From contig CAJKLB010000044.1 of NCBI GenBank assembly GCA_905200615.1, positions 1-16,868 on the forward strand: a stretch of DNA of 16,868 nucleotides, read 5' to 3'. The position numbers and the translations under genes were made by a program. Positions 1-6,751 of the stretch are shown in pieces (position 1 is the first letter of the stretch; each line of letters opens with the position of its first letter). The notes under the pieces are model-generated. The model had not been told where the DNA came from, did no database searches, and saw only the letters and a program-made list of their open reading frames with translations. The stretch is from an uncultured Selenomonadales bacterium (lineage in GTDB: Bacteria > Bacillota > Clostridia > Christensenellales > QALW01).

Positions 1-56
1 ATTTTCTACATCCAGTGTATATACAACATTTAATCTTGGATTAAATATTCCTAAGG
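1..56 (-). other. Shifted-frame continuation of the upstream nuclease-like gene, running off the left edge
   Basis: If one A is removed from the A9 run at 57-65 (minus strand), translation continues without a stop to the edge of the window, reading KTLGIFNPRLN followed by VVYTLDVEN. I recall this kind of C-terminus from intact members of the family, so the 3' end of the gene probably lies in this frame and outside the window. The frame shown by the DNA as given instead stops at 41-43. Confidence 0.6.
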
Positions 57-724
57 TTTTTTTTTAATTCACTTTTTCCGGAATGCTGTCCCATAATCCA
101 ATACATTAGTATTTGTAAAGTATGTTTATTTGTTATATTGTTTTTTGATACTTTAAAATCCCATAAAGTATCCTCTGTTAAAAAATCACCGTCTCCCGTA
201 TTTACCGTTTCTGTATATCCTTTTTCTTCAAAAGTAAATCGCTCTTTCATAATAGGTCCATACTTTTCCCAAAAAGAAATACTTCGTTTAATCATAATCT
301 TAATATTTTCAATTGTATCAAAATTAGGATTTGTTTCTTCTGCTGTTTTTGCAATCATTGCTCCTATAGGATTTCTGAACCAAGCATCAAATGTGGCTAA
401 TTTACAAGCGTTAATAATAGATTCATTGTCAAGCCCATCAATGTTTGAAAAATATTTTTTTGCTGCTTTTACTGCATTTTTATATCCCATTTTTTTCGCA
501 AGAATTGCTCCGTGACAAGATATGTTAAACACATCTATAAGTTCGGTGCCCATTATATAACGTGTAAGATAATCAACTACTATACCAATAATGGTTGCAT
601 GAATGTTTTCAACATCATTCATCCGATTGTTATCGTTTAACTGTTTTAAAACAAATTGTGAAGGCTTGATATAGCCACCCCGAGGTTGCTTTATTTCGTT
701 AATTCTTGCTGTAACAGAGCTCAT
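41..724 (-). CDS. PD-(D/E)XK nuclease-fold protein, frameshifted near its 3' end
   Basis: The protein is 227 residues in the frame given. It starts at an ATG preceded by GAGAGGGA about eight bases upstream. Near the C-terminus it carries D180, then D189-F-K191 and Q204 followed by a hydrophobic helix. This is the order of the PD-(D/E)XK nuclease core (an acidic residue, then (D/E)xK, then a Q-containing helix). I recall similar proteins from clostridial genomes, often phage- or element-associated, with no defined function, so nuclease activity is an inference from the fold signature only. The ORF ends prematurely at 41 just after a run of nine A (57-65 on the plus strand). One base fewer there would extend it in a family-like frame past the window edge. 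It is divergent from an XRE regulator, and direct repeats lie over its promoter. Confidence 0.7.
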   Translation of the reverse strand: MSSVTARINEIKQPRGGYIKPSQFVLKQLNDNNRMNDVENIHATIIGIVVDYLTRYIMGTELIDVFNISCHGAILAKKMGYKNAVKAAKKYFSNIDGLDNESIINACKLATFDAWFRNPIGAMIAKTAEETNPNFDTIENIKIMIKRSISFWEKYGPIMKERFTFEEKGYTETVNTGDGDFLTEDTLWDFKVSKNNITNKHTLQILMYWIMGQHSGKSELKKNLRNI

Positions 725-767
725 ATTTTATTCCCTCTCAAAAAATATTTGTTTTTTTATTCAATTT

Positions 768-796
768 AATATAAAACAAATGTATTCTTTTGTTAA
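768..796 (-). promoter_or_regulatory. Candidate promoter of the nuclease-like gene
   Basis: On the minus strand a -35 TTAACA (796 to 791) is separated by exactly 17 bases from a -10 TATATT (773 to 768). Transcription would start near 761, giving a leader of roughly 35 bases with the GAGAGG ribosome binding site at its end. Confidence 0.55.
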
Positions 797-826
797 CATA
801 TGTATTCATAAATTTTTGAAGAATAC
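780..826. promoter_or_regulatory. GTATTC direct and inverted repeats, candidate XRE operator
   Basis: ATGTATTC occurs at 780-787 and again at 800-807, 20 bases apart. An inverted GAATAC follows at 821-826. The first copy lies in the spacer of the minus-strand promoter and the second just upstream of its -35. This suits a repressor encoded by the adjacent divergent XRE gene. The match is short and the region is AT-rich, so chance is not excluded. Confidence 0.35.
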
Positions 827-852
827 CATACAATACCTTGTGAGGTGACGCT

Positions 853-1116
853 ATGGCCGAAATTTTTCTTGATTCAAAAATTGTGGGTGAAGTTTTGGCG
901 GAATGCCGGAAAGAAAAAGGACTTTCCCAGGAAGTTTTAAGCGGTCTCGCGGATATTTGGCGCACGCATTTAAGCGCGATTGAACGCGGAGAGCGAAAAC
1001 CCACGATGGAAACTTTATACCGTCTCAGTATGGCGTTGGATATGGATATGAGTGAGATCGTAAAAAGAATAGAAGAACAATTGAAAAACCGAACTTGTGC
1101 GGGCTCAGATTACTGA
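853..1116 (+). CDS. XRE-family (Cro/C1-type HTH) transcriptional regulator
   Basis: This 87-residue protein is essentially one Cro/C1-type helix-turn-helix domain (about residues 13-67). It has the usual core: KGLSQEVLS for helices 1-2, the recognition region ending in LSAIERGERKPT, and the closing LYRLSMALDM. The start ATG has GAGGTG five bases upstream. There is no partner domain, so it should act as a small DNA-binding repressor or activator. It is divergent from the nuclease-like gene across a 128-base gap holding GTATTC repeats, which suggests it controls that promoter and perhaps its own. A small hairpin with a T-tract begins 19 bases after its stop. The family assignment is secure; the target is inferred. 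Confidence 0.88.
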   Translation: MAEIFLDSKIVGEVLAECRKEKGLSQEVLSGLADIWRTHLSAIERGERKPTMETLYRLSMALDMDMSEIVKRIEEQLKNRTCAGSDY

Positions 1117-1318
1117 TGAAAGAAATTTTGATTTTTGCGGCGATAAGCCGCATTTTTATTTTTTATTGATAAGCGCGCCGGAAAACAAACCTGTAGAAAA
1201 AAACGCGAAGCAAGTTTTAACCCTTGGAAAATTGGCAGGAATAGAGTACGGCAGAAAAGTCTTTCTTAATGAGGGGGAAGGCATCATCCTTTTTTTGATC
1301 GGCTGGGATCACACGTAA
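1097..1318 (+). CDS. Doubtful small ORF downstream of the XRE gene, possible gene remnant
   Basis: An open frame of 73 codons starts from a GTG inside the end of the XRE gene and ends 10 bases before the convergent AraC gene. I see no ribosome binding site suited to the GTG, and a terminator-like hairpin lies inside the frame at 1136-1166. From about residue 25 the translation looks more protein-like, with SAPENKP and later GIEYGRKVFLNEGEG. This may be the tail of a decayed gene rather than an active one. I do not recognise the family. Confidence 0.22.
   Translation: MRAQITDERNFDFCGDKPHFYFLLISAPENKPVEKNAKQVLTLGKLAGIEYGRKVFLNEGEGIILFLIGWDHT
1136..1166 (+). terminator. Short rho-independent terminator after the XRE gene
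   Basis: TGCGGC (1136-1141), loop GATAA, GCCGCA (1147-1152), followed by a T-rich run with a single A. The stem is only 6 bp but perfectly paired and GC-rich, and it sits directly behind the XRE stop codon. Confidence 0.55.
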
Positions 1319-1327
1319 TCATGCGGT

Positions 1328-2122
1328 TTATTTCTTTCTGTATACATTCCGGTACTCTCTTGGCTGCATTCCGGTCTGCGATAAAAAAGCTCGGTTAAAG
1401 GAGCGTATAGTATTATAGCCTACGGCGATTCCCACATCGGTGATGGAGTCATCCGTTTTTAAAAGCCGCTCTTTCGCATCATTGATGCGCAGCATGTTGA
1501 TATAGTCATTAAAACTGATCTTAATTTTTTCACCGAATAAACGGGAAATATAGTATTTGCTTGCGTGCAATTCCGCGGCCATTTTATCTAAAGAAATGGT
1601 ATCGGTATAATTCTGCATGCAATAAGCAAGCATGGACGACAGCATATCCGTATTGCTGCTTTGGACCGGTTCATACGTAAAAAGCGGAAGCGCTTCGCCT
1701 AAGAACACGGTTAAATATCCCTTACAGATTTCATCATGATATTGTTCATCGGTTTTTAGCTTTTTGTAAGCATGGATCAGCGCTGTTTTCACAGATGTCG
1801 GAATCTGTTCTTTCCGTAAAACAGGAGAAACCGGAATATTTTTTATCAAAACATTTTTAAATTCCGGGAAACTTTCCGGTGAAAAAATCAGCAGATAGCT
1901 TTCTTCCTGAGCAAAAGTTTCATAATAATGTACTTTGTTGGGAAAAGCAAAAAACAAATCTCCTGCGGTAAGAAGATACTCCACAGAATCGGCATACGCT
2001 TTGGTTTGGCCTTTCAGCATATACACAACCTCGATTTCCTTGTGCAAATGCGCGCCGCAGCCCAGGTATTCCCGGCGCATCATATGAATCGGTTTCGTTT
2101 TGTTTTCGTACTGAATGCTCAT
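1328..2122 (-). CDS. AraC-family transcriptional regulator with N-terminal cupin domain
   Basis: The 264-residue protein has the standard two-domain layout. An N-terminal cupin-like ligand-binding domain (about 10-90) includes H25/H27 with E29/E31 and the GDLFFAFPN strand. A C-terminal AraC-type double helix-turn-helix (about 165-264) follows, with SLDKMAAELHASKYYISRLF as the first HTH and ITDVGIAVGYN leading into the second (RSFNRAFLSQTGMQPREYR). The start ATG has AGGAG eight to nine bases upstream. It is divergent from the isomerase/oxidoreductase operon at 2238-4257, the usual arrangement for a local activator of sugar genes, with the cupin domain sensing a pathway sugar. Three GTCTT repeats 21-22 bp apart in the shared intergenic region are candidate binding sites. 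The family is certain; ligand and targets are inferred. Confidence 0.93.
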   Translation of the reverse strand: MSIQYENKTKPIHMMRREYLGCGAHLHKEIEVVYMLKGQTKAYADSVEYLLTAGDLFFAFPNKVHYYETFAQEESYLLIFSPESFPEFKNVLIKNIPVSPVLRKEQIPTSVKTALIHAYKKLKTDEQYHDEICKGYLTVFLGEALPLFTYEPVQSSNTDMLSSMLAYCMQNYTDTISLDKMAAELHASKYYISRLFGEKIKISFNDYINMLRINDAKERLLKTDDSITDVGIAVGYNTIRSFNRAFLSQTGMQPREYRNVYRKK

Positions 2123-2156
2123 AAAAATGTCTCCTGTTTTAAATATCGCAAAATCT

Positions 2157-2204
2157 GTCTTATATTTTTCAATATTCGTCTTGAATTATACTATATTTTG
2201 TCTT
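2157..2204 (+). promoter_or_regulatory. Three GTCTT direct repeats with 21-22 bp spacing, candidate AraC-type operator
   Basis: GTCTT occurs at 2157-2161, 2178-2182 and 2200-2204, all in the same orientation, and the outer two copies extend to TGTCTTATA. The spacing is two helical turns, the geometry AraC-family proteins use. Relative to the proposed plus-strand start near 2216 the copies begin at about -59, -38 and -16, so the second overlaps the -35 box and the third touches the -10 box. Confidence 0.5.
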
Positions 2205-2209
2205 ATACT
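2181..2209 (+). promoter_or_regulatory. Promoter of the TIM-barrel/oxidoreductase operon
   Basis: -35 TTGAAT (2181-2186), 17-base spacer, -10 TATACT (2204-2209). The start would be near 2216, leaving a leader of only about 22 bases that contains the AGGAGG at 2226-2231. Confidence 0.65.
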
Positions 2210-2213
2210 ACAA
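2185..2213 (-). promoter_or_regulatory. Promoter of the AraC gene, face to face with the operon promoter
   Basis: Minus strand -35 TTGTAG (2213 to 2208), 17-base spacer, -10 TATAAT (2190 to 2185), start near 2178 and a leader of about 55 bases. It occupies almost the same DNA as the plus-strand promoter at 2181-2209. Confidence 0.55.
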
Positions 2214-2237
2214 CTATAAAATTGCAGGAGGTATAAA

Positions 2238-3056
2238 ATGTTTACAGGTCTTCAATTATATTCTGTACGAGACGCGTTGGCCTCGGATTTCGAAGGCACT
2301 CTACAAGCGGTACACCAAATGGGGTATCAAGGTGTGGAATTCGCGGGACTTTGCGATAAATCCGCTGCGGAGGTAAAGCAGCTATGTAAAAAATATGAGC
2401 TTACACCGATCTCCGCTCATGTGCCGCTGAAAGAGATGCAGGAGATTCCCGATATTTTTAAAATTTATGCTGAAATCGGATGCCAATATATCGCGATTCC
2501 CTATCTTCCCGAAGAGGTACGTCCGCAGGCAGATGCCTATACCGATATTATCGCATCGGCTGAAGAGGTATGCAAAAAGGCAAAAGCCGCCGGACTGCAG
2601 ATGCTTTATCACAATCACGATTTTGAATTTTTGCGTTTGAATGACGGTACCTATTTCTTGGATAAGCTTTATGCTTCTATTTCATCCGAATTGCTGCAAA
2701 CCGAACTGGATACCTGCTGGGTGAATGTTGCGGGAGAAGATCCCTGCGAATATATCAAAAAATATTCCGGAAGAGCGCCTATCGTTCACTTAAAGGATTT
2801 CTTCAAAAAGGGTAAAAATGTAGAAGGAATGTATGAGTTAATCGGCATAAAACCCGCGGAAGCCGCGGCTCCGGATGAAGCTTTTGGGTTTCGTCCGTTA
2901 GGGCACGGTATGCAGAATGTACCCGCCATTATTGAAGCCAGCAAAAAGGCCGGCGCGCAGTGGCTGATCGTAGAGCAGGACCGTCCTACACCGGGAAAAG
3001 AGCCTATGGATGAAGTAAAAACAAGCATTGATTATTTAAAAACACTCAAATACTAA
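2238..3056 (+). CDS. Sugar phosphate isomerase/epimerase-like TIM-barrel protein
   Basis: This 272-residue cytosolic protein belongs to the xylose-isomerase-like (AP endonuclease 2) TIM-barrel superfamily. The four expected metal ligands can be read in order: E130 in HNHDFEF, D158 in ELDTCW, H184 in IVHLKD and E246 in IVEQDRP. That spacing resembles D-tagatose 3-epimerase-type enzymes, and no signal peptide is present. The start ATG follows AGGAGG at 2226-2231. It is the first gene of an operon with a Gfo/Idh/MocA oxidoreductase 46 bases downstream. Such pairs act on keto-sugar intermediates by epimerisation, isomerisation or elimination, as in inositol catabolism (IolE/IolG) and the E. coli ycjQRS cluster. 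The metal site indicates a working enzyme. The substrate cannot be told from sequence. Confidence 0.87.
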   Translation: MFTGLQLYSVRDALASDFEGTLQAVHQMGYQGVEFAGLCDKSAAEVKQLCKKYELTPISAHVPLKEMQEIPDIFKIYAEIGCQYIAIPYLPEEVRPQADAYTDIIASAEEVCKKAKAAGLQMLYHNHDFEFLRLNDGTYFLDKLYASISSELLQTELDTCWVNVAGEDPCEYIKKYSGRAPIVHLKDFFKKGKNVEGMYELIGIKPAEAAAPDEAFGFRPLGHGMQNVPAIIEASKKAGAQWLIVEQDRPTPGKEPMDEVKTSIDYLKTLKY

Positions 3057-3102
3057 AATCACGTTTAAATTTCAGCCGATTGGCTGTTAGGAGGAAAATA
3101 AA

Positions 3103-4257
3103 ATGGCAGATAATATTCTTGACAAATTCAAAGAAGGTATTGTTGAAACCAAAGAGATCGATTCCAGCAAAAAGCTTAAAGTCGGAATTATCGGCACCGG
3201 TTGGATTTCGGAAGCGCATATTACAAATTATTTGAAAATGCCTGATTGCGAAATCGTTGCCGCGGCGGATTTGATTCCCGGAAAAGCGGAAGCGTTGTTC
3301 GAAAAGCATGGGATTAAGAATGTACGCTTCTATCCTAATGACCGTGCAATGATTGATAATGAGCCAGACCTTGACGCCGTAAGTATCTGCACGTATAACC
3401 GTCAGCACGCGGGCCCGGCCATTTATGCGCTGGAGCACGGAGTGAATGTGTTGCTTGAAAAGCCCATGTGCGTTACGATTGAAGAAGCCGCGGAAATCTG
3501 CAAGGCTGAAAAAAAGAGCGGAAAAATCCTCTCTATCGGTTTCCAGCCTCGTTTTGACGAAAACATGAAAATGGTAAAACGCGTAGTGGAATCCGGCGTA
3601 TTGGGTAAAATTTATTATATTCAAACGGGCGGAGGACGCAGACGCGGAATTCCCACTCCTTTCGGGACCAGCTTTATTGAAGATAAAACGGCGGGTATCG
3701 GCGCGTTGGCGGATATCGGCTGCTACTCTCTGGATATGGTACTTAACGCTATTGGCTATCCTAAGCCTCTTACGGTATCAGGTTACAAGAGCGCTTATTT
3801 TGGAAAAAATCCCAAATATATGCCCTGTAAAGAATATGCCGATAAATTTGAGGTTGATGATTTTGCCGCGGCGTTTATCCGCTTAGAAGGCGATATCATT
3901 CTGGATTTCCGTATTTCCTGGGCAATGCATATGGATACTTCCGGCGATACGTTGATTCTCGGTACTGAAGGCGGTCTGCGCATTCCTTCAACTGAGTGCT
4001 GGAATGGTTCTATTGGCGGACCGATGACGCTGTATCATGACGTTGCCGGAGAAAGAACCGAAACCAAGATTCCGCAAAAAACCAACAATAATGATAATTT
4101 CTATAATAAAATTCGCTCCTTCCTTGATGCCATTAAGGAGGGCGGAAGTTCACCGGTACCTTCCAGCCAGATCATTCTGAATCAGGCGATTTTGGATGCA
4201 ATTGTTAAATCTGCAAATGCCGGAAAAGAAGTTGAAGTGGTTATTCCGGAAATTTAA
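3103..4257 (+). CDS. Gfo/Idh/MocA-family oxidoreductase (Tyr-type active site)
   Basis: This 384-residue NAD(P)-dependent oxidoreductase has a Rossmann domain at about 25-150, with the nucleotide loop GIIGTGWIS (28-36) and the conserved E119-K-P motif. A C-terminal alpha/beta substrate domain follows, holding ADIGCYSLD (203-211). The position usually filled by the catalytic histidine of inositol dehydrogenase is Y208, as in glucose-fructose oxidoreductase-type members. An N-terminal extension of about 24 residues is charged and is not a signal peptide. The start ATG has AGGAGG about nine bases upstream. It is the second gene of the operon, and a strong terminator begins about 20 bases after the stop. 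It likely oxidises or reduces a ring hydroxyl of a sugar handled by the upstream TIM-barrel enzyme. The family is secure, the substrate unknown. Confidence 0.9.
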   Translation: MADNILDKFKEGIVETKEIDSSKKLKVGIIGTGWISEAHITNYLKMPDCEIVAAADLIPGKAEALFEKHGIKNVRFYPNDRAMIDNEPDLDAVSICTYNRQHAGPAIYALEHGVNVLLEKPMCVTIEEAAEICKAEKKSGKILSIGFQPRFDENMKMVKRVVESGVLGKIYYIQTGGGRRRGIPTPFGTSFIEDKTAGIGALADIGCYSLDMVLNAIGYPKPLTVSGYKSAYFGKNPKYMPCKEYADKFEVDDFAAAFIRLEGDIILDFRISWAMHMDTSGDTLILGTEGGLRIPSTECWNGSIGGPMTLYHDVAGERTETKIPQKTNNNDNFYNKIRSFLDAIKEGGSSPVPSSQIILNQAILDAIVKSANAGKEVEVVIPEI

Positions 4258-4278
4258 CGAAAGGGTTTTCTGTTTGCA

Positions 4279-4322
4279 AAAAAAGCCGCGGCAAGTGATG
4301 CAATCCTTGCCGTGGCTTTTTT
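4279..4322 (+). terminator. Strong rho-independent terminator of the 2238-4257 operon
   Basis: GCCGCGGCAAG (4285-4295) pairs fully, with one G-U, to CTTGCCGTGGC (4306-4316) across a 10-base loop. It is flanked by an A-run before and six T after, so the structure could also work from the opposite strand. Confidence 0.92.
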
Positions 4323-4628
4323 AACGCCATTAGGCAGGGATGTTTTAAAAGCAAAAAATCACCCGCTATGCGGCAGGGAGACGAAAGGTAAAAATTTTCC
4401 AAGGAAGTACAATAAGGAAGTTCAAGTCATAGGGAACCCAAAAGGAGAAATTTAATGCTAAAAGCATAAACAGTTTATCACATATAAAATGGTTATGCAA
4501 GAATCATATGGTTGCGAAAACAGAAGAAAAATAATATATCAACAATATAGAAAAGATCTTCAAGAAAATATAAGAACTTTGTCAATACAAAGGAGTAGAA
4601 ATAATAGAAGAACATATGATGCCCCCAC
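4323..4628. other. Gene-free stretch left of the transposase remnant
   Basis: I see no intact gene here. There are scattered AGGAG-like strings and short frames broken by stops. By position it may hold the decayed left part of the IS3-type element that follows (orfA and the start of orfB), but I could not align it to that family with any confidence. No hairpin or tRNA-like structure stood out. Confidence 0.5.
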
Positions 4629-5080
4629 GTGCATTGGGTAACCGACATCGGTTATATTCCAACTCTTTCCCTTTTCATCGTTCGGGATTTGTTTGATTTA
4701 AGCATTGTAGTCTACAAAACCAGCGCTCGTCAAAATATTAAACCAGTACTGAATACGGTCAGACCGGCGATGGAAAAAAGAGAAAGTCACCGCAGAGCGG
4801 TAACTCTACAGTGACCAAGGCTTTCAATATACATTACAAGCATATTTTAAGTTAATCCAATTGTACGGTATTACTCCGTTCATGTCAAGACGGACTCTTC
4901 AATGCTATGGCGAAAAAATTCTTTTCTATCCTTAAATCCCAATGGATTCGTTTATATAGGCCAACGGCCCTTTATAAAGCGCGGCCTCTCGTTGATGAAT
5001 ACATTATTTACAACAGTGAGTGAATCCGACTCGGCACGAAGCAGCCCCCTTTTTAAAAACGGTGTCTGCTTTCCGCTATC
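4629..5080 (+). pseudogene. Decayed IS3-family transposase (orfB, DDE integrase) remnant
   Basis: Pieces of an IS3-family (IS150-like) OrfB follow in order across three frames. Frame one from 4629 gives HWVTDIGYIPT with the first catalytic Asp, an apparent short internal loss, then FIVRDLFDLSIVVYKTS. A frame change near 4800-4810 leads to YSDQGFQYTLQAYFKLIQ, with the second Asp at 4813-4815, then YGITPFMSRR. Near 4912 the third acidic residue (GAA 4912-4914) sits at another frame break. After it KFFSILKSQWIRLYRP and LVDEYIIYNSE read on in frame three. A TGA at 5021 sits where the family has the Arg of an ERIQLKT-type motif, and IRLGTKQPP follows it. With two frameshifts, a nonsense codon and a deletion it is certainly inactive. 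The remnant lies between the ends of two convergent sugar operons. Terminal inverted repeats were not identified. Confidence 0.85.
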
Positions 5081-5180
5081 CTTTATCCGGTGTTTTCCTG
5101 TCTTTCTCCCGCGGAACGGGTCAAAAACGGGTAGTTATGATTTTAAAGATAAAGCTTTGCTGGAAAACAGAAAAAGAGAT

Positions 5181-5912
5181 TTAGGAAGCGATGGAAAGAT
5201 TCATTCCGGTGGATTCTACAACGATAACATTCTGATGCAGCTGTAAAAGACTTGCCGGAATTTTAGGTGTTATCGATCCTCCGAGGGCTTTTTCAAGAAT
5301 ACCTCTTTTTTCGGGACCGTCGGCAATCAGAAGAATTTGTTTGGCCGCCATAATTTGTTTTACGCTCATGGTAATAGCCTGACGGGGAACCATAGAAATA
5401 TCCCTATAATAAACGGAATTGGCTTGTATGGTGGAATCCGAAAGCCGAATAACGGAAGTGGACGTAAAGAATTCTTCACAAGGCTCGCAAAAACCGATGT
5501 GGCCGTTTAACCCGATACCCAATAATTGAATATCTGCGGCGCCTAACGAGGCAATTATTCGATCATAGGCTTTGCATTCCGCATTCATATCTTCGGCGGC
5601 ACCGTTAGGAATGTGGGTGTTTTGCGGCGGAATATTGATGTGATCAAACAGATTTTTTTTCATATAAAAGTGATAGCTGTTGACATTGTCCGCATTAAGA
5701 CCTACGTATTCATCCAGATTAACGGTTTTTACGGCAGAAAAATCAAGCGAGCCCGAAGCATACATTGCCGAAAGGTTTTTATATACGCCCACAGGGGTGC
5801 CGCCGGTGGCCAGTCCCAGTATACTATGGGGCTTGTTTTTAATTTGCGCGGCCAGAATTTCGGCGGCAACACGGCTCATTTCTGTTTTACTTGAAGTACT
5901 TATAATTCGCAT
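5181..5912 (-). CDS. nagB: Glucosamine-6-phosphate deaminase
   Basis: The protein converts glucosamine 6-phosphate to fructose 6-phosphate and ammonia in the cytosol. At 243 residues it matches the short Bacillota NagB type. Visible motifs are the phosphate loop GLATGGTP (33-40), NLDEYVGL (65-72) with the catalytic D67, and GIGLNGHIGFCEP (132-144) with N136, H138 and E143 at the proton-relay positions. The last motif is normally FNEP, and here Asn is replaced by C142. ILLIADGPEK and PASLLQLH complete the fold. The start ATG has AAGGA about nine bases upstream and overlaps the end of the preceding TIM-barrel gene by 13 bases, so it is the last gene of the minus operon. No nagA deacetylase or sugar kinase accompanies it, so the amino sugar phosphate must come from a pathway elsewhere or from the operon's own enzymes. 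Confidence 0.9.
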   Translation of the reverse strand: MRIISTSSKTEMSRVAAEILAAQIKNKPHSILGLATGGTPVGVYKNLSAMYASGSLDFSAVKTVNLDEYVGLNADNVNSYHFYMKKNLFDHINIPPQNTHIPNGAAEDMNAECKAYDRIIASLGAADIQLLGIGLNGHIGFCEPCEEFFTSTSVIRLSDSTIQANSVYYRDISMVPRQAITMSVKQIMAAKQILLIADGPEKRGILEKALGGSITPKIPASLLQLHQNVIVVESTGMNLSIAS

Positions 5913-6751
5913 GCTTCTATATTCCTTAAAAGGTTAATACTTTTTTCCAATGCCGGCAGCACCGGCTCACTGCCTTCGTATTCTACCGATATGAATCCTT
6001 TATATCCTGCGGAAAAAATTTCTTGCAGACAATCTTTTACCGGAACGATTCCTTCGCCCAAGGTAGCGCCTTTTAAAAATTTTCCGCCGCGGGAGAGAAA
6101 ACAGCCTTCTTTTTTGGATTCAAGGTGAAAATCTTTCACATGAACGTGAAACGCATACGGAGCGGCTTTCTTTACGGAAGAAAGAGGATCGCGGTCGGCG
6201 CAAAGAAAATTGCCTATATCAACCAGCCAACCGAAATTCGGGCTGTTTACTCCTTGTATGATTGCTTCCACACGTTCCGGATCTTGACAAATCAATCCGT
6301 GATTTTCGGTACAGGTTTTAATTCCTTTGGTTTGCGCGTAGTCGGTTACTTTCCGAAACATTTCAATAACCCGGGGAAGATAATAATCAAAATCAGCTTC
6401 CGCAGGAGCGTTTTCGGGAAAGGCAAAATAAGCATCGTGCCGCAGAAGCGGCGCGCCTAATAATTGGGCGATATCGACTTTTTCATATAAGCGTTCAAGC
6501 TCTGCTTCGGCATCGGCGCTGAGTAGATTCGCATGCACGGTATGAGAGATGATTTTTAACTTACATCTTTGTGCTTCTTCTTTTAGGAGAAGAGCATATT
6601 CCTGCTGGGACATTCCTTCCGGCGGTGTCAGGTCCGTAAATTCGATTCCTTCAAAGCCTAAGGCCGCGGCGAGCTGAATAATAGAAAATTGTGTATGCAG
6701 TCCTCGGTTTAAAAGCTGCAAAAAACTATAGGAAGATACGCCGATTTTCAT
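5900..6751 (-). CDS. Sugar phosphate isomerase/epimerase-like TIM-barrel protein (operon gene 3)
   Basis: This 283-residue xylose-isomerase-like TIM-barrel protein has metal-ligand candidates E149 in TENHG, D178 in LVDIGN, H204 in HVHVKD and E257 in ISVEYEG. It begins MKIGVSSYSF, typical of the group, and carries no signal peptide. The start is fixed by the ATGA overlap with the stop of the oxidoreductase gene and by GAGGTG five bases upstream, which implies translational coupling. The 13-base overlap with nagB downstream continues the operon. It is clearly different in sequence from the other two TIM-barrel enzymes in the window, so it is not a recent duplicate. Its substrate is likely the keto-sugar product of the adjacent oxidoreductase; this is inferred from context. 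Confidence 0.87.
   Translation of the reverse strand: MKIGVSSYSFLQLLNRGLHTQFSIIQLAAALGFEGIEFTDLTPPEGMSQQEYALLLKEEAQRCKLKIISHTVHANLLSADAEAELERLYEKVDIAQLLGAPLLRHDAYFAFPENAPAEADFDYYLPRVIEMFRKVTDYAQTKGIKTCTENHGLICQDPERVEAIIQGVNSPNFGWLVDIGNFLCADRDPLSSVKKAAPYAFHVHVKDFHLESKKEGCFLSRGGKFLKGATLGEGIVPVKDCLQEIFSAGYKGFISVEYEGSEPVLPALEKSINLLRNIEACEL

Noticed and set aside
138..515. 125-codon plus-strand ORF opposite the nuclease-like gene
   Set aside because: It lies wholly antisense to a better-supported gene with a ribosome binding site and a fold motif; it is a shadow frame.
738..1004. 88-codon minus-strand ORF over the XRE gene
   Set aside because: Antisense to a clear helix-turn-helix gene; no start signal and no protein-like motifs.
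3046..3624. 192-codon minus-strand ORF over the oxidoreductase gene
   Set aside because: Antisense shadow of the oxidoreductase at 3103-4257, which has a complete Rossmann motif and ribosome binding site.
4902..5246. 114-codon plus-strand ORF running into the nagB end
   Set aside because: Its first part lies across the transposase remnant in a different frame from the conserved residues, and its end is antisense to nagB, so it is not a gene.
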